NCBI GenBank assembly: GCA_052386455.1 | Contig: JBQTKD010000058.1 | Location: 55,056 to 119,055 of the forward strand | Source of the DNA: JBQTKD01 sp052386455 | GTDB lineage: Bacteria; Actinomycetota; Actinomycetes; Sporichthyales; Sporichthyaceae | DNA: 64,000 bases | Reading direction: 5' to 3' | Shown: piece by piece, positions 41,299-49,869 of the stretch | Layout of the letters: each line of letters begins with the position of its first letter | Numbering within the stretch: the first letter of the stretch is position 1 | Program-made: the position numbers and the translations under genes | Notes under the pieces: generated by a model | The model's database searches: none | What the model saw: the letters and a program-made list of their open reading frames with translations, nothing else | Told to the model about the DNA's origin: nothing

Positions 41299-41314
41299 GG
41301 GCTGTGGGGGTGGG

Positions 41315-42262
41315 TCACGGGGCGCGGACCAGATCGGCGGCGCCGACGATGCCGGCGTCGTTGCCCAGCGCTGCGGCGCGGATGGGGATGGGCGGGCGTT
41401 GGGCGCCCGCGGGCAGGCGCATGGCGAGGGACTCGCGAGCGGGAACCAGCAGCAGATCGCCCGCCGCCGCGAGGCCGCCGCCGATCACGAAGCACTCGGG
41501 GTCCAAGACGGCCGCGAGCGCTGCCAAACCGCGGCCGAGCCATTCCCCGATCTCACCGAGCAGGTGCAGCGCAGCGAGATCGCCCGCTGCGGCCGCCGCG
41601 GTGACCATCGCGCCGGTCAGTTGGGCCGAGTCGCCGCCGCACGCTTCGCGCAGTGCCGCCGCGGCGGGCTTGCCGGAGTCCGCGAGGTACCGGGCGACGC
41701 GCAGCAGCGCGGTGCCGCTCGCGTACTGCTCCCAGCAGCCCTGCTGTCCGCAGGGGCAGGCCTTGCCGTCGAGGACCAGCGGAAGGTGGCCGATCTCCGC
41801 GGCCATGCCGTTCCCACCGCGCTGCAGCACGCCGGCCGAGACGATGCCGCCGCCGATCCCGGTGCCGACGGTCACGGCGACCATCGCCCGCACACCGCGT
41901 CCGGCGCCGAACCGCGCCTCTCCCCACGCTGCCGCGTTGGCGTCGTTCTCCACGACCACCGGTACCCCGAGCCGCTTCGCGAGGTCGGCTCCGAACTCGA
42001 CGTTGCGCCAGTCCAGGTTGGGTGCACGTACCACCGTGCTGCGGTCCGCGGCCACGAACCCCGCAACGCCCACGCCCACCGGCAATCCCGCCGCCCCCGA
42101 GCCCAACGCCGCCAGTACGGCTGCAACCTGCTCGACCGTCGCCGCCGGGTTCGCCCGCTCGCTCGGAACCTGAGCACGCGTCAGAATCGCCCCGTCGGCG
42201 GCCACCAGCCCTGCGGCCAACTTCGTACCGCCGACGTCGACCCCGACCGTCGCGTCCGTCAT
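41315..42262 (-). CDS. ROK-family glucokinase
   Basis: The 315-residue protein begins MTDATVGVDVGGTKLAAGL, the phosphate-binding motif of ROK kinases. It has the Asp catalytic region VVVENDANAAAWGEARFG, TVGTGIGGGIVSAG, and the zinc-binding ROK signature CPCGQQGCWEQYASG. The likely activity is ATP-dependent phosphorylation of glucose; in actinobacteria such a glucokinase also mediates carbon repression. The ATG at 42262 begins the conserved strand. A hairpin element separates it from the upstream small gene. Confidence 0.9.
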   Translation of the reverse strand: MTDATVGVDVGGTKLAAGLVAADGAILTRAQVPSERANPAATVEQVAAVLAALGSGAAGLPVGVGVAGFVAADRSTVVRAPNLDWRNVEFGADLAKRLGVPVVVENDANAAAWGEARFGAGRGVRAMVAVTVGTGIGGGIVSAGVLQRGGNGMAAEIGHLPLVLDGKACPCGQQGCWEQYASGTALLRVARYLADSGKPAAAALREACGGDSAQLTGAMVTAAAAAGDLAALHLLGEIGEWLGRGLAALAAVLDPECFVIGGGLAAAGDLLLVPARESLAMRLPAGAQRPPIPIRAAALGNDAGIVGAADLVRAP

Positions 42263-42273
42263 CCCGTACCACG

Positions 42274-42337
42274 CATCTTCTGCACCGTTTCGCGCCCTAC
42301 AACGGCCCACGTAGGGCGCACACACGCACAGAAGATG
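42274..42337. repeat. two-tier hairpin element D
   Basis: The outer stem CATCTTCTG/CAGAAGATG (42274-42282 with 42329-42337) and the inner stem GCGCCCTAC/GTAGGGCGC (42292-42300 with 42311-42319) enclose a ten-base loop. The architecture matches elements C and E, and the sequence differs. Confidence 0.7.
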
Positions 42338-42353
42338 GGCATCCGGGGCGCCG

Positions 42354-42674
42354 CTACTTGATGACGATCGTCTCGAACCCGGACTCGGCGCCCGACGCGC
42401 CCTTGTTGCCGGCGCACTTGAGCGCGGCCAGCAGCGAGCGCATGGCCTCGTCGAGGTGCGCGACGACCTCCGGGCTGGCCGCGCGAGCGACCGCGATCAG
42501 GCGGCAGACCGGGCACATCCGGCACTCGGGGGTGCCGGTGGCGATGGCCTCGTCGCCCGACTGGGCCCAGGTCGGCCCACCGTCCGGGGCGTGCGCGGAC
42601 AGCCACTCCCCGAGGGCGTCGACGAACCGGGACGCCTCCTGCGCGGCGGTTCCCAGGGCCTCCTCGCGGTTCAT
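42354..42674 (-). CDS. small Cys-containing protein of the ArsA-SRPBCC locus
   Basis: The 106-residue product MNREEALGTAAQEASRF... is helical. It has a CRMCPVCRL motif (three Cys, C-x2-C-x2-C) and a final KCAGNKGASGAESG segment. A similar protein (DUF5304-like, by position) accompanies glucokinase and the ArsA-like ATPase in streptomycetes. The Cys cluster could bind zinc. The ATG at 42674 overlaps the ArsA-like stop (ATGA). The function is not known to me. Confidence 0.72.
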   Translation of the reverse strand: MNREEALGTAAQEASRFVDALGEWLSAHAPDGGPTWAQSGDEAIATGTPECRMCPVCRLIAVARAASPEVVAHLDEAMRSLLAALKCAGNKGASGAESGFETIVIK

Positions 42675-43855
42675 GCGAGGTCCCGAGCGAAGGCGATCTC
42701 GAGACGGTCGCCGACCATCTCCGCGCCCATCACCGGGCGGCGGGCCAACAGCGCCGGCAGGGCGAGCTGGCGGCGATGCCCCGCCACGGTCAGCACGAGT
42801 TCCTCGCCCTTGCGGCGCAGGTCCATGTCCTGCTTGTCCGCGAGCGGCAGAGCGAGGGAAAGGACGTATCGGTCGCCGATGTGACGGATCGTCATGGGCT
42901 CGGACTCGGCGAGCACCGCGCACGGGTCGCCACGGCCGGGAAGGTCCGCGTACAGCGCGTCGGCGAACTCGGCGAGCTCGCCGGGACCGACCGGTTCGCG
43001 GGCCCGGTACGGGGCGACGAGGATCGGCAGCGGGGCGAAGGACGCCGCGACTTCGGCGAGCATCGCGTGCTGCGCGCGCACCCAGCCGAGGCGCCACTCG
43101 TCGGCGCCCTCGGCCGGGAAAACACGGTTCGCGATCACCGCGTCCGTCCGGTACCCGTACAGCGAGAGCGAGGTCAGCGTGCGCCGCGCCTCCGCCACCA
43201 CCACGGCCTCCGGCGTCAGCACCAGACGGACCGACGTGCCCGGGTCGGTCAACACCGCGCGGACGCCGGCGAGCTCCGCGTGCAACCGCTCCACGGCGTC
43301 GAAGACCCGGTCCCGGGGCATCGGGACACCGGCGACCTTGCCGAGCACCGGGCGCAGAGCGCGAACCATGCGCCGCTCGATCGGGAAGACCCGGTCCATG
43401 TACCAGTTCAAGGCCTCGGGCAGGGCGAGCAACCGGAGCGTCTCGGCCGTCGGCGCGCAGTCCACGACGACGACGTCCCACCGCCCCGAGCGCACCTGGT
43501 CGCGCACCTCGAGCAGCGCGAGCACCTCTTCGGCACCCGGCAGGACCGTGAGCTCCTCGGCTTCGATCGGGTCGACGCCGGCGGAATCGAGAACGCTGAG
43601 GAGATAGCTCCGGATCTCCACCCAGGTCCGTTCGAACGTGCGCTGGGTGTCGACCTGCTGGACCCACAGGTTGGGCCCGGCCTCCGTCGGGTCGCCGCCC
43701 GAGGCGATCCCGAGGGCGTCGGACAGCGAGTGCGCGGCATCCGTGGACAGCACGAGGGTCTTGTTGCCGGCAGCGGCGGCTGCGGTCGCGGTGGCCGCGG
43801 CCGCGGTGGTCTTGCCGACCCCACCCTTGCCGGTGAACAGAAGGACCCGCGACAA
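42671..43855 (-). CDS. ArsA/GET3-like ATPase
   Basis: The 394-residue product begins MSRVLLFTGKGGVGKTT with the deviant Walker A loop at 9-17. It has the switch region VLSTDAAHSLSDALG and VVDCAPTAETLRLLALPEAL. A C-terminal beta-rich extension follows (about 300-394, DRYVLSLALPLADKQ, HRRQLALP), resembling the alpha-crystallin-like domain found in actinobacterial members. Arsenite export is unlikely because no ArsB or metal-ligand Cys triad is seen. The start is TTG 43855 with GGAGGG ten bases upstream. It sits between the SRPBCC and Cys-protein genes in a conserved trio. Confidence 0.85.
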   Translation of the reverse strand: MSRVLLFTGKGGVGKTTAAAATATAAAAAGNKTLVLSTDAAHSLSDALGIASGGDPTEAGPNLWVQQVDTQRTFERTWVEIRSYLLSVLDSAGVDPIEAEELTVLPGAEEVLALLEVRDQVRSGRWDVVVVDCAPTAETLRLLALPEALNWYMDRVFPIERRMVRALRPVLGKVAGVPMPRDRVFDAVERLHAELAGVRAVLTDPGTSVRLVLTPEAVVVAEARRTLTSLSLYGYRTDAVIANRVFPAEGADEWRLGWVRAQHAMLAEVAASFAPLPILVAPYRAREPVGPGELAEFADALYADLPGRGDPCAVLAESEPMTIRHIGDRYVLSLALPLADKQDMDLRRKGEELVLTVAGHRRQLALPALLARRPVMGAEMVGDRLEIAFARDLA

Positions 43856-43860
43856 GCGAC

Positions 43861-44298
43861 TCAGCCCTCCACGCGCTTCTTCAGCTCTTTCAGCGCGGTG
43901 TCGATGATGACCTTCTCCGCCTTGCGCTTGATCATGCCCAACAGCGGGATCTTCACGTCGAGCGCGAGGTGGTAGGTCACCTCGGTCTGCCCGTCCGCGG
44001 TCTCGGCCAACGCATAGGACCCGGCCAGGGTCTTGAGCATCTGGCCCTCGACGAGCTCCCAGCGCAACACCCGCGGGACCTCGCTCCAGTCGTACCGGAG
44101 CGTGTACTCGTCCTTGATGGGGCCGGCGTCGAGCTGGTAGTGCACGAGCTCGGCCCGCTCGTCCGGGAAACGACCGAGGATCTCGGCGCGCTTCACCGCG
44201 CCGGCCCACTGGGGGTAGGCCTCGAAGTCGACGATCACCTCGAGCACCGCCTTCGGCGGCGCCGCGACGGTGATACTCGCCGTCGTCTGGTCGGCCAT
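43861..44298 (-). CDS. SRPBCC (START-like) family protein
   Basis: The 145-residue product begins MADQTTASITVAAPPKAVLEVIVDFEAYPQWAG, the START/polyketide-cyclase-like fold with a hydrophobic ligand cavity. It ends VKIPLLGMIKRKAEKVIIDTALKELKKRVEG with the long C-terminal helix. The ligand is unknown; membrane lipid or hydrophobic-cargo handling together with the ArsA/GET3-like ATPase is a reasonable guess. ATG at 44298 has GGGGGAG upstream. The stop lies 5 bases before the ATPase start. Confidence 0.88.
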   Translation of the reverse strand: MADQTTASITVAAPPKAVLEVIVDFEAYPQWAGAVKRAEILGRFPDERAELVHYQLDAGPIKDEYTLRYDWSEVPRVLRWELVEGQMLKTLAGSYALAETADGQTEVTYHLALDVKIPLLGMIKRKAEKVIIDTALKELKKRVEG

Positions 44299-44356
44299 CG
44301 CGGTGCGCTCCCCCGTGTCAGTGGTGCCTCTGCCGTCGGAGGCTATCGCCTGCCGT

Positions 44357-45148
44357 TCACCAATCGAGCACGTAGGGACGGCCCGAACCGCGAAAGTGGC
44401 CCACGTTCACGCATTCGGTCCGGCCGATGCGGACCCGGCCGGCGAGGGGCTGGTGGACGTGCCCGAACAGGGACAGGGGCGGCTGGTGGGTCCGGATCGC
44501 CTCCAGCACCGCTTCGCTGCCGCGCTCGAACCGGCGCGCGACGACGTCGTAGGTGAGATCGGCCACCGCCGGCGGAATGTGGGTGCACAGGACGTCGATC
44601 GGGGTCCCGGCGGCCTCGGCGGCGGCGAACACGGCGTCGACCTTCGCGGCGTACTCCGGTTCTGGAATCTCGAAGGGCGTCCGGTACTGGGTGGGCAGTC
44701 CGCCGCCGACGAACCCGAAGACGCGGCCGCCGATCGTCGCGATCTGTCCGTCGAGAACGGTGTGCTTCGAGGTCGTGAACTCCGGCCACAACGCGGGTAG
44801 GTCCACGTTGCCGTAGGTGAGGTACGTCGGGTCCGGCATCGCGGCGAACAGGCCCGCGTACTGCGTTCGGACACTGGCGGTAATGGCCTCCCACGGATCG
44901 CCGCCGTGTTCGGCCCAGAGCCCGTACAGAAAAGCCCGCGCCTCGTCCCATTTGCCCGCCGTGCGGAGGACGATCCATTCCTGCGCCCGGTCCTGCCCGA
45001 AGATCTCTCCGAAGATCCCCCCACCCGGCTCCGCGTAGTCGACGAAGAGGACGAGATCGCCCAGACACACCAGCACGTCTGCGCCCGTTCCGGCAGCGGC
45101 GAGAGCATCCACGGATCCGTGGACGTCGCTCACCACGTGGACGCGCAT
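44357..45148 (-). CDS. calcineurin-like metallophosphoesterase
   Basis: The 263-residue product starts MRVHVVSDVHGSVD and carries the full set of two-metal motifs. SDVHG supplies Asp/His; CLGDLVLFVDY and YGNVD the next ligands; CTHIPPAV and FGHVHQP the final ones. Substrate is unknown; members hydrolyse nucleotides, lipids or cyclic dinucleotides. The start ATG 45148 is the first codon of the conserved strand. It is divergent from the large coiled-coil gene across 97 bases. Confidence 0.87.
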   Translation of the reverse strand: MRVHVVSDVHGSVDALAAAGTGADVLVCLGDLVLFVDYAEPGGGIFGEIFGQDRAQEWIVLRTAGKWDEARAFLYGLWAEHGGDPWEAITASVRTQYAGLFAAMPDPTYLTYGNVDLPALWPEFTTSKHTVLDGQIATIGGRVFGFVGGGLPTQYRTPFEIPEPEYAAKVDAVFAAAEAAGTPIDVLCTHIPPAVADLTYDVVARRFERGSEAVLEAIRTHQPPLSLFGHVHQPLAGRVRIGRTECVNVGHFRGSGRPYVLDW

Positions 45149-45245
45149 CCACCGACCCTCTCCGACGTCTCCGTCACCCGTTCGGACGCGCCGGGTCACA
45201 GAAGGATTGAAGAACGCAGCAGATCATCGAGTTGGCGTCCCCGGC

Positions 45246-48143
45246 ATGGTCACTCACCGTATCGTCGCCCTAGACCAATCAGCGGTTGGAGGAACACTGC
45301 GCGACGTCCTCGTCATCTCCGGCAATGCGGGCATTACCGCGGCGCTGGCCGGCGGTGACCTCAACGTGATCCCCGTCGACCCTCGGGAAACGCCCGAGTG
45401 GGTCGACTGGGCCGCTGCCGCGCACCTGCTGATGCTCGATCTCGGGGATCCCGAGCGGGCGGTCGACGTCGTCGGCGACCTCCGCAGCCGCTCCGTGAAC
45501 GTGCCCGTGCTGATCGTCGCGGAGTCCGTCTCGGACTCACCCGCCCTCGTCGCGCTGCGCCTGTCCGACCACAACGTGAAGACGCTGACCCTTCCGCTGA
45601 CGTACGAGCGCCTGATGCGCGCCGTGGGTCGCACGATGGCCGCGGGCGACGTCGCCGAGGCCAAGGCCGAAGCCGCGGAGACGCTGCGCCTGGACATCGC
45701 CTCGTTCGGCGAGCCGCCCGCCGCCCCGTCGGTGCCCGCGGCCGCTCCGCCGGCACCCGCCGCTCCGACCCGGTCGTCGGTCGAGTGGCCCAGCTTCGAC
45801 CTCGAGTCGTTCGAACAGTCGACGACGTTGGACTGGCGCACCGCGTTCGACGCCGAGGCCGCCGCGGCCGCGGCCGCACCGGCCGCGCCGACGCAGGAGC
45901 CGGCCCCGTACGTTCCGCCCGCGCCCTACGTGCCGCCGGCCCCGTACGTTCCGCCGGCACCGTACGTTCCGCCGGCACCCGCCGGGTCGACGCCGCCGAC
46001 CGCCACCCCGGCGGCCTCGGGCGCCATCGACGAGTTCCCCGAGCTCAAGGCCCTTCTCGACTTCGATCTGGACAGCTGGAAGCCGAGCACGCCCGCCGCC
46101 CCGCCCGCCGAGTCCCGCTCCGCCCCGCCGGTTCCGGCCGGCCCCGCCCCGGCGGAGAACCGCTACGCGCCGCCGCCGAGCGCCGAGTCTGCGCCGCCGA
46201 CTCCCGGTGGACCCGCCCTGGACCTGCCGCCCGCGCCGAGCGACGCGGGCCGCAAGCACCGGCTCGCGCCCTGGGCTCGCCCGCGTCCGGGCAGCGCTGC
46301 GCCGGCACCCTCCGCGAGCTCGGCTCCGCCCGCGTACGCGCCGCCGCCCGCACAGGCCATCCCGCCGGTGCAGGCTCCCGCCGCCCGCCAGGCCGAACCG
46401 ACCCTGCCGGACGTTCCGCCCATCGACTTCCGCGACCTCACGGCCCGGCCGGCCCCGGCGCCCGCCCCGGCACCGGCGGCCACGAGTGCCCCCGCGGCGC
46501 AGGCGTACCCGGCCGCCCCGGCGGCACCGGTCCACCTCGACCCCAAGGAGGCCAAGGCCGCCGCCAAGGCCAAGGCCGCGGCGGACAAGCGCGCCGCCAA
46601 GGCGAACGCCGCCGCAGAGAAGGCCGCCGCCAAGGAGGCCAAGCGCCACGGGTGGACCGCCGAGGTACAGGCGCAGGCCGCGCAGCAGGCGGCAGCCGAG
46701 CAGGCCTCGGCCGAGGCGCAGTACGCCGCGCAGGCGATGGCCCAGGCCCAGCGCGCGGACGAGCAGCGCCGGGTCGAGGAAGCCAAGGCCGCCAAGCGCA
46801 TCGCCGAGGACACCGCCCGCATCGAGAAGGCCCGCGACGAAGCCGCGCGCCGTGCCGCCGTCGAGGCGGACAAGCTCGAGGCGCACCGCCAGGAACAGCA
46901 GGCCAAGGCGAACGAGCGCGCCGCCGCCGACGCCGCCCGCGCGGAGAAGGCCCGCGCCGAGGCGGAGGCCAAGGCCGCCGCCGAGGCTGCTCGCGTCGCG
47001 CAGGCCGAGGCAAAGGCCCGTGCGAAGGCGGACGCAGACGCGGCGAAGGCCGCCGAGCGCGCCGCCGCCGTCGCCGCCAAGGCCGCCGCGGAGAGGGCGG
47101 AGGCGGACGAGAAGGCGGCCACCGCCGCCAACAAGGCGATCGAGAAGGCCCGCGCCGAAGCCGCCCGCATCGCCGATGCCCAGGCCCGCGCCGATGAGAA
47201 GGCCGCGCAGGCCCAGGCCGCCGCCGACGCGAAGGCGTCCGCCGAAGCCGCCAAGCAGGCCGAGCGGATGGCCGCCGAGGCCGCCCGTGCGGACGAGCGC
47301 GCCCGGGTCGTGTCCGAGCGGGCGGCACTCGCCCAGGCCAAGGTGGACCAACGACTCGCCGCCGAGGCGGCGAAGAACGCCCGCGCACAGGCCGAGATCG
47401 AGGCCCACCAGGCGGCCGTGCAGGCTCGCGAGGACGCCGAGCGGCAGCGCGTCGCCGCCAAGGAGGCGGCCGAGCTCGCCCGCCAGGACACGATCCTCAA
47501 GGTCCAGGAGAAGGTTCAGGAGACCAAGATCCGGGCCGAGGCCGACCGCATCGTCGACGAGGCCGTCGCGAAGGCCGAGGCCGACGCCGAGGCACGCGCG
47601 CTGGCGGCCCGCCCGGTCTACTACGGGCCCGAGCTCGAGTCCCCCGGGCTCGGCTCGCTGCACCAGCTGATGAACATGACCGACACCCTCGCCGGCCCGG
47701 CGCAGGTCGCCGAGGAACTCGCCTTCCTGGCGATGGAGCACCTCGAGTGCGAGGCGGTCGCGGTGATCATCCCGGACGGCGAGGCGTGGACCACCGCGTC
47801 CGGCATCGGGATCGGCCGCAAGGACCTCCGTTTCCGCCTGTCCGAGGAGCACTGGTTCATTCGCCAGGTCCTCGGGCTCGAGGCCGTCGCCCTCATCGAC
47901 GACCCGAGCGGCCTGCGCGACGAACTCTCCGGTGTACCGCTGGCGGACCGGGCGTTCCTGGTCGGCCTGCCGATGCTGGAGGCGAACTCGATCCTGGTGG
48001 CCTCCCGCTCCGACGGCCCGTTCGACGCCGAGGTGCTCGAAGTCTTCGCCGAGGGGATCGAGGAGTACGTCTTCGAGCTCGCCGAGGCGCTCCAGGTTCG
48101 AGACGTCGCCCGCGAGATTCACGACCGCGGCCGGAGGCGCTAG
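45246..48143 (+). CDS. large protein: receiver-like domain, Pro-rich repeats, long Ala-rich coiled coil, GAF-like domain
   Basis: The 965-residue product is not a family I know. Residues about 20-132 look like a receiver fold (DVLVISGNAGI, LLMLDLGDPERA with Asp65, VKTLTLPLTYERL), but the N-terminal acidic pair is missing. Residues about 165-430 are Pro/Ala-rich with four tandem PYVPPA repeats near 220-244. Residues about 430-790 are an almost unbroken Ala/Lys/Glu/Arg helix (AKAEAARV-type repeats), a predicted coiled coil over 50 nm long. Residues about 795-950 resemble a GAF domain (VAEELAFLAMEHLECEAVAVII). The end VAREIHDRGRRR copies the histidine-kinase H-box. The start is ATG 45246; an in-frame TTG at 45207 is open. 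The kinase-regulator pair follows 37 bases later, so a scaffold or sensor role in that pathway is likely. Confidence 0.7.
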   Translation: MVTHRIVALDQSAVGGTLRDVLVISGNAGITAALAGGDLNVIPVDPRETPEWVDWAAAAHLLMLDLGDPERAVDVVGDLRSRSVNVPVLIVAESVSDSPALVALRLSDHNVKTLTLPLTYERLMRAVGRTMAAGDVAEAKAEAAETLRLDIASFGEPPAAPSVPAAAPPAPAAPTRSSVEWPSFDLESFEQSTTLDWRTAFDAEAAAAAAAPAAPTQEPAPYVPPAPYVPPAPYVPPAPYVPPAPAGSTPPTATPAASGAIDEFPELKALLDFDLDSWKPSTPAAPPAESRSAPPVPAGPAPAENRYAPPPSAESAPPTPGGPALDLPPAPSDAGRKHRLAPWARPRPGSAAPAPSASSAPPAYAPPPAQAIPPVQAPAARQAEPTLPDVPPIDFRDLTARPAPAPAPAPAATSAPAAQAYPAAPAAPVHLDPKEAKAAAKAKAAADKRAAKANAAAEKAAAKEAKRHGWTAEVQAQAAQQAAAEQASAEAQYAAQAMAQAQRADEQRRVEEAKAAKRIAEDTARIEKARDEAARRAAVEADKLEAHRQEQQAKANERAAADAARAEKARAEAEAKAAAEAARVAQAEAKARAKADADAAKAAERAAAVAAKAAAERAEADEKAATAANKAIEKARAEAARIADAQARADEKAAQAQAAADAKASAEAAKQAERMAAEAARADERARVVSERAALAQAKVDQRLAAEAAKNARAQAEIEAHQAAVQAREDAERQRVAAKEAAELARQDTILKVQEKVQETKIRAEADRIVDEAVAKAEADAEARALAARPVYYGPELESPGLGSLHQLMNMTDTLAGPAQVAEELAFLAMEHLECEAVAVIIPDGEAWTTASGIGIGRKDLRFRLSEEHWFIRQVLGLEAVALIDDPSGLRDELSGVPLADRAFLVGLPMLEANSILVASRSDGPFDAEVLEVFAEGIEEYVFELAEALQVRDVAREIHDRGRRR

Positions 48144-48167
48144 CGCCGTTCGCCCAGCTGGGGACCG

Positions 48168-48173
48168 TAGGGT
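48168..48173 (+). promoter_or_regulatory. possible -10 box of a leaderless histidine-kinase transcript
   Basis: TAGGGT is followed by seven bases and GTG 48181. Translation could alternatively use AGGG within it as a Shine-Dalgarno sequence, so the assignment is uncertain. Confidence 0.35.
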
Positions 48174-48180
48174 GACCTTT

Positions 48181-49869
48181 GTGTCCGGGCGTGTCGCTGG
48201 GTTGCTGGTGCGGAATCCAGGGCTGCCCGCGATCGCCCTGCGGGCGCTGTTGCTCGCCGGTTGCTCGGTCCTGGCGCTGCTCGGCGAGCAGGCGGGCGAG
48301 GACTTCAGCTGGATCGCCGCGGTCGGCGTGGTCGGCGCGGCGGTGTGCGTGCTCGAACGCACCGCACTGGCCGGGATCCTCGGCCGGACCGGGGAGATCG
48401 TCGTCTGGACGATCGCCGTGCACTCCACCGGTGCCGAACTGTCGCCGCTCCTTCCCTATCTGCTGGCTCCGGTCTTCGCCGGCGGCCTCCTGACCCAGGC
48501 CACCGGCGCGCTGATAGCGGCCGGCACCGGTGCGGCGGCACTGCTGATCGGGATGTCCATCCCGGACGAGGTGGCGGTCAAGGACTACACGGTGGCCGCC
48601 GCGCAGTGGACGGTGATCGCGCTGATGGGCGGGCTGGTCGCGGCCTGGGCGCGGCGTCTGCAGGAGGACGTCACCGAGGCCGAGTCCAACGCCTACGACG
48701 AGGCGCACCGGCTGCTCTCGGAGCTCTACCGGGTCACGCGCCAGCTTCCCGGCTCGCTGGATCCGGCCACCACGGCCGAGACGCTGATCGAGCAGGTGGC
48801 GAGCATCGCCCGCTTCTCCACCGCCGCCGTCGTCACCCGCACCCAGGGCGAACGCCTGGCCCCGCTGGCTCGCCGCGGCACCGACCGCCTGGACTGGGAC
48901 ATCGCGGTGACCGGCGACAACGCGTTCGCACGGGCCTGGAACCTCGCCGAACCCCTGGTCGAGAACACGATGTTCGCGCGCGAGGCGAACTCGCTGGAAC
49001 CCGCGGACCCGGGCAGCTCACTCGTCGTTCCGATCCGGATCGGCGAGCGCACCACCGGGGTGCTGGCGCTGGAGACCGAGGCGGAGGAGGCCTACGACCA
49101 GGCGCTCGTCGCCGAGATCGTGAACACCGCCGAGGAACTCGCGCTGCGCCTGGAGACGGGGCTGCTGTTCGACTCCATCCGCGAACTCGCCACCACCGAA
49201 GAACGGCGCCGCCTGGCCCGCGAGATCCACGACGGCATCGCCCAGGAGCTCGCCTCGCTCGGCTACATGGTCGACGAGATCTCCGCCACGGCGGCCGACG
49301 AGGGTCAGCCGGACATCGTGGAGGACCTCGCCGGGCTCCGCCAGGAGATGACTCGCATCGTCCGCGAGCTCCGGCTCTCGATTTTCGACCTCCGCTCGGA
49401 CGTCGACCGGCACGGCGGCCTGGGGGCCGCGCTGTCGGAGTACCTCCGCATGATCGGCACCACGTCCGGGTTCACGGTGCACCTGACCCTGGACGAGTCC
49501 AACCGGCGCCTACCCGCCGAAGTCGAGGCAGAACTCCTGCGAATCGCGCAGGAGGCGATCAACAACGCGCGCAAACACGCAGCTGCCGACAATCTTTGGG
49601 TAACCTGCCGGGTTCATCCTCCAGATGCCGAGCTTGTCGTCGAAGACGATGGGAAGGGTCTGGGAAAGGGCCGGGAAGACAGCTACGGACTAGAGGTGAT
49701 GCGGGAGCGAGCCGCCCGCAGCCGCGCAGCACTGGAAATTCGACCGCGAGCCCCCCGCGGTACGTACGTCGCCGTTCGTGTGGGTCTTCCCGCCGCGGCA
49801 CTTGCCAGCGATCCGCAGGACTACGACAAGCTTGTCCAAGCACGGGCAACAGAGGGGCAGCATTCATGA
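48181..49869 (+). CDS. membrane GAF-domain sensor histidine kinase (HisKA_3/NarX type)
   Basis: The 562-residue kinase has six membrane segments (about residues 5-160), a GAF domain (about 185-340, SIARFSTAAVVTRTQGERLAPLARRG), and a HisKA_3 dimerisation domain. The H-box is RLAREIHDGIAQELASLGYM (phospho-acceptor His350). The ATPase domain has ELLRIAQEAINNARKHA (N-box) and VEDDGKGLG. It should phosphorylate the response regulator encoded next, with which it overlaps by ATGA. The start GTG 48181 is preferred over GTG 48172. The signal sensed is unknown; the upstream coiled-coil protein also ends in a GAF-like domain. Confidence 0.9.
   Translation: MSGRVAGLLVRNPGLPAIALRALLLAGCSVLALLGEQAGEDFSWIAAVGVVGAAVCVLERTALAGILGRTGEIVVWTIAVHSTGAELSPLLPYLLAPVFAGGLLTQATGALIAAGTGAAALLIGMSIPDEVAVKDYTVAAAQWTVIALMGGLVAAWARRLQEDVTEAESNAYDEAHRLLSELYRVTRQLPGSLDPATTAETLIEQVASIARFSTAAVVTRTQGERLAPLARRGTDRLDWDIAVTGDNAFARAWNLAEPLVENTMFAREANSLEPADPGSSLVVPIRIGERTTGVLALETEAEEAYDQALVAEIVNTAEELALRLETGLLFDSIRELATTEERRRLAREIHDGIAQELASLGYMVDEISATAADEGQPDIVEDLAGLRQEMTRIVRELRLSIFDLRSDVDRHGGLGAALSEYLRMIGTTSGFTVHLTLDESNRRLPAEVEAELLRIAQEAINNARKHAAADNLWVTCRVHPPDAELVVEDDGKGLGKGREDSYGLEVMRERAARSRAALEIRPRAPRGTYVAVRVGLPAAALASDPQDYDKLVQARATEGQHS

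Noticed and set aside
42671..43855. Arsenite-transport ATPase
   Set aside because: Only one ATPase domain, no metal-binding Cys triad and no ars genes nearby; a GET3-like label is safer.
45904..45980. CRISPR or minisatellite array at the PYVPPA coding repeats
   Set aside because: The repeats are in frame, 18 bases long, vary at third codon positions and lie in a Pro-rich linker, so they are protein repeats.
45537..48428. 963-residue minus-strand Gly/Leu/Arg-rich frame antisense to the coiled-coil gene
   Set aside because: It is a mirror of the Ala-rich repeats: Ala codons GCC read antisense give Gly, Ala and Arg runs. No start with a ribosome-binding site and no domain.
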